From: Brevibacterium atlanticum
GTDB lineage: Bacteria > Actinomycetota > Actinomycetes > Actinomycetales > Brevibacteriaceae
Direction of reading: 5' to 3'
Length of the DNA stretch: 64,000 bases
Assembly: GCF_011617245.1 (NCBI RefSeq)
Contig: NZ_CP050152.1
Location: 1,302,001-1,366,000 of the forward strand
Shown: piece by piece, positions 61,438-64,000 of the stretch
How positions within the stretch are numbered: the first letter of the stretch is position 1
How the letters are laid out: each line of letters opens with the position of its first letter
Made by a program: the position numbers and the translations under genes
The notes under the pieces: model-generated
What the model saw: only the letters and a program-made list of their open reading frames with translations
Told to the model about the DNA's origin: nothing
Database searches by the model: none

Positions 61438-62531
61438 CCGCGGCCGTGAGTGAGGATCTGTCGACATTCACGACCTTCCGCCTCGGCGGGCCCGCCCGGC
61501 AGGTGACCGTGGCGAAGACCCGCGATGAGCTGTTCGAATTCTGCGCAGCCCGCCAGCTGGAACCAGGGGCTGAGGATGTTGCCGACGTCCTCTTCATCGG
61601 GGGCGGGTCGAACCTGCTCATTGCCGACGAAGGATTCGACGGCACCGTGTGCGTCGTCCGCACCACCGGGGTGACGACGACTGAGACCTCGACCACCGAC
61701 ACCCAGGTGACCGCCGAGGCGGGGGAGAACTGGGACGAATTCGTCTCCCGCACGCTCGACCTCGGTCTCTCCGGGCTCGAGGCGCTCTCGGGCATCCCCG
61801 GCTCCGTCGGGGCGACGCCCATCCAGAACGTCGGGGCCTACGGCACCGAGGTCGGCGAACTCATCACCTCCGTCGAAGTCTTCGATCGCGTCGCCGGTCA
61901 GGTCCGCCGCCTCAGTGCCGTCGAACTCGAATTCGGCTACCGCACCTCGGCGCTCAAGCGTGCGCAGATCGCGACGGGAAGCCCCCAGTTCGTCGTCCTC
62001 TCGGTGACCTTCGACCTCCAGCACAGCGACGAGTCGCTGCCGGTCCGCTACGCCCAGCTCGCGTCCACGCTCGACGTCGAGATCGGCACCCGCGTCCCGG
62101 CAGCACTCGTGCGCGAGAACGTCATCGCGCTGCGCCGGTCCAAAGGGATGGTCATCGACCCTGCCGACCATGACTCGTGGTCGGCGGGATCCTTCTTCAC
62201 CAACCCCATCGTCGATGACGCCGCCGCGCTGCCTGCCGAGGCTCCCCGGTACCCGGTGACCGATCCGCTCAGCGGGGCGAAGATCGAGGGGAAGACGAAG
62301 ACCAGCGCGGCCTGGCTGATCGAACGCGCCGGTTTCTCCAAGGGCTTCAGCGTCGGGGAAGGGAACGCGGCCCTGTCGAGCAAGCACACCCTGGCGCTGA
62401 CGAACCGGGGACACGCGAGGACGGTCGACGTGATCGAACTCGCCCGCACGATCGTCTCCGGCGTCGAGGACGCCTTCGGCATCACTCTCGAACCGGAACC
62501 GACCTTCGTCGGCTGTTCCCTGCAGAGCTGA
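61434..62531 (+). CDS. murB: UDP-N-acetylenolpyruvoylglucosamine reductase
   Basis: 365 residues, type I MurB. FAD-binding FIGGGSNLLIADEGFDGTV, EALSGIPGSVGATPIQNVGAYG, FGYRTSALKR, and the catalytic serine region SAGSFFTNPIV. It reduces UDP-GlcNAc-enolpyruvate to UDP-MurNAc for peptidoglycan. GTG 61434 overlaps the hadB-like stop; hadA-hadB-murB is a common actinobacterial order. Confidence 0.95.
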   Translation: MTAAVSEDLSTFTTFRLGGPARQVTVAKTRDELFEFCAARQLEPGAEDVADVLFIGGGSNLLIADEGFDGTVCVVRTTGVTTTETSTTDTQVTAEAGENWDEFVSRTLDLGLSGLEALSGIPGSVGATPIQNVGAYGTEVGELITSVEVFDRVAGQVRRLSAVELEFGYRTSALKRAQIATGSPQFVVLSVTFDLQHSDESLPVRYAQLASTLDVEIGTRVPAALVRENVIALRRSKGMVIDPADHDSWSAGSFFTNPIVDDAAALPAEAPRYPVTDPLSGAKIEGKTKTSAAWLIERAGFSKGFSVGEGNAALSSKHTLALTNRGHARTVDVIELARTIVSGVEDAFGITLEPEPTFVGCSLQS

Positions 62532-62552
62532 GCACTTCCTTAGACTGGGGGA

Positions 62553-64000
62553 GTGTCACCACGTCGCAGAACCACCGGCCTCCTCATCGCCCTCGCGGCG
62601 ATCGCGGTCCTGACGCTGCCGTGGGCGGTGTTCACCTCCCGGGCCGATCTCACCTTCGGCCCGCATGAGGCGCAGTACCGGATCACCGCCGACTCCCGGC
62701 TGACCGTCGACTTCGGTCCCTTGGGCACGCTCCTCGTGCCGGCCGAGGACTACATTACGCTGGGACTCGGGCTGCGCGTCGACATCGGCGAGATCCCGGT
62801 GTCCGGAGAGGACCGGGACGACGACCGCCCGGCCGCGGATCCGGATCGGGCCGACGACGGTGGGAGCGGCGAGACCGGAGGGGGAGCCGTCGACGCCCTC
62901 GGCGGCGACGTCGCCTCCTATGCGGCCCTGTTCTCGGCCCCGCAGGCGCAGGTCGATCAGGTCGTCGCCGGCCTCCTGCAGCAGGTCCTCATCCGTTGGT
63001 CGCTGGCTGTCTGCCTGCTCACCGGTGGGCTCGTCGGTCTTGCCGCCGTGCTCGGTCCGCAGCGCCTCGAGTCGGTCATGCGCGCCTTCGCGGGCAGGGA
63101 GCTCATCGGCATCGCCATGGTGGTCGCGATCGTCCTCGCCGGCCTCGGGACCGTCGTGGCGCAGAGACCGAAGCCGATCGCCCCGGACCCGGCCTTCGAC
63201 GGCACCCCGCTGGCAGGCTCCCAGGTCACCGGCCGCCTCGGCGGGATCATCGACACCGCGTTCGCCGCAGTGAAGGACTTCGCCGACGACAACGATGCCT
63301 TCTACGACCAGGTGCTGACCACGCTGAGGTCGCAGTGGAATCAGCGGCCGATCACGGGCAATTGGAGCGACCGCGGGATGGTCCCGCCTGCGGGGATCGG
63401 CGGCCAGGACGACGAGTCGAGCGACGACGCGGGCGGGGCGAATGAGGACGGCGATGCGAACGGCGGCGATACGACCGCCGGCGATGATTCCGGCGGCGCA
63501 TCCGACGAAGGAGTGTCGACGTTCGTCTACGGATCCGACATCCACTGCAACATCGGCATGGCCCGGGTCGTCGGGGCCGTAGCCGATATGAGCGGGGCCG
63601 ATGCCTATATCGACGGCGGCGACATCACCATGACAGGCACCTCGGCGGAGAACTACTGCCTCGACGTCCTCGACGACGAATTGCCGGAGAGGCTGCCGCG
63701 CATGATGGTCAAGGGCAACCACGACTCGAAGGAGACGACCGGACACGCGAAGACCCGCGGCTGGAAGGTGCTCGAGGATTCGAGCGCAGAGATGGCCGGA
63801 GTCACCTTCTTCGGTGCGCCGGACCCCAGGCGCACCGTCTTCGGCTCCGGGCCGCAGCTCGAGACCGATCTCACCGCCGACCAGTACGCGAAACGGCTGG
63901 CCGAGGAAGCCTGTGACACGGACTTCGACATCATGCTCATCCACGATGCCGCCGTCGGGGCGCCGTCCCTGCGCACCGGCTGCGTCGACTACGCGCTCAG
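62553..64000 (+). CDS. Membrane metallophosphoesterase (3' truncated by window)
   Basis: Open from GTG 62553 to the right edge (482 codons, no stop). Spans at the N-terminus (GLLIALAAIAVLTLPWAVF) and around residues 145-165 and 180-200 flank an acidic extracytoplasmic loop. After a Gly/Asp-rich linker comes a calcineurin-like domain with VYGSDIHCN, IDGGDITMTG, MVKGNHDSKE and IMLIHDAAVG, the metal ligands. Such proteins may act on cell-envelope phosphate esters. The start follows murB by 21 bp. Confidence 0.85.
   Translation, partial: MSPRRRTTGLLIALAAIAVLTLPWAVFTSRADLTFGPHEAQYRITADSRLTVDFGPLGTLLVPAEDYITLGLGLRVDIGEIPVSGEDRDDDRPAADPDRADDGGSGETGGGAVDALGGDVASYAALFSAPQAQVDQVVAGLLQQVLIRWSLAVCLLTGGLVGLAAVLGPQRLESVMRAFAGRELIGIAMVVAIVLAGLGTVVAQRPKPIAPDPAFDGTPLAGSQVTGRLGGIIDTAFAAVKDFADDNDAFYDQVLTTLRSQWNQRPITGNWSDRGMVPPAGIGGQDDESSDDAGGANEDGDANGGDTTAGDDSGGASDEGVSTFVYGSDIHCNIGMARVVGAVADMSGADAYIDGGDITMTGTSAENYCLDVLDDELPERLPRMMVKGNHDSKETTGHAKTRGWKVLEDSSAEMAGVTFFGAPDPRRTVFGSGPQLETDLTADQYAKRLAEEACDTDFDIMLIHDAAVGAPSLRTGCVDYAL

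Noticed and set aside
62556-63944. Long open frame (462 codons) on the minus strand
   Set aside because: It mirrors the metallophosphoesterase gene codon by codon; the plus frame has the metal motifs (SDIH, GGD, GNHD). The antisense frame is a GC-bias artefact.

Overview
The window looks like chromosomal DNA of a high-GC actinomycete (Actinomycetota). The best guess is a Brevibacterium-like member of the Micrococcales; that is inference from gene content and protein style, not a database match. Supporting signs are GTG starts, many stop/start overlaps, actinobacterial leaderless promoters (TAGACT/TAGAAT-type -10 boxes just before the start codon), a menaquinone-only quinone pathway and a MenJ-type reductase. 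No phage, insertion sequence, integrase or CRISPR array was seen. The left 27 kb keeps a gene order that, from memory, resembles the hemD-to-menG region of Mycobacterium tuberculosis.

1-9.1 kb: haem and cytochrome c assembly. A fused uroporphyrinogen methyltransferase/synthase (cut by the window edge), hemB, a MarR regulator, hemL and a histidine phosphatase are followed by the System II cytochrome c genes: TlpA/ResA-like thioredoxin, ccdA, resB and ccsB. Most junctions overlap or nearly touch, so this is probably one long operon.

9.1-27.4 kb: the menaquinone pathway. It holds menA, menE, menB, menC, menD, menF, menG, menJ and a long-chain polyprenyl diphosphate synthase, mixed with a dienelactone-hydrolase-like protein, a lipoprotein and an esterase. 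At 19.8-21.7 kb there is an accessory pocket: a MerR regulator divergent from an NAD(P)-binding reductase, and a YefM/YoeB toxin-antitoxin pair lying between two copies of the reductase gene's last 63 bp.

27.4-40 kb: a metal-type permease, a GntR/ABC (YtrA-like) operon, RarD, ferredoxin-NADP reductase, a small-alarmone-synthetase-like protein, a frameshifted alpha/beta hydrolase beside a TetR regulator, a decayed metE with a possible metF remnant, YajQ and tRNA-Tyr.

40-53 kb: an acyltransferase, an M20 hydrolase with a membrane transporter, a glycerophosphodiesterase, tRNA-Thr and tRNA-Met, then a likely inducible catabolic cluster (TetR, MFS transporter, amidohydrolase, amidase, M20 hydrolase) that appears built to import and cleave an unknown amide or amino-acid conjugate.

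53-64 kb: a Tat-exported intradiol-dioxygenase-like lipoprotein immediately upstream of tatA-tatC-tatB, a lipoprotein, a serine hydrolase of the beta-lactamase fold, an ATP-grasp protein, the MaoC pair plus murB, and a membrane metallophosphoesterase cut by the right edge.

The most unusual non-coding signals are 21-bp tandem repeats starting at the stop codons of menA and menC, a 64-bp near-perfect palindrome after rarD, terminators sharing the same arm sequence, and the direct repeats around the toxin-antitoxin pair.
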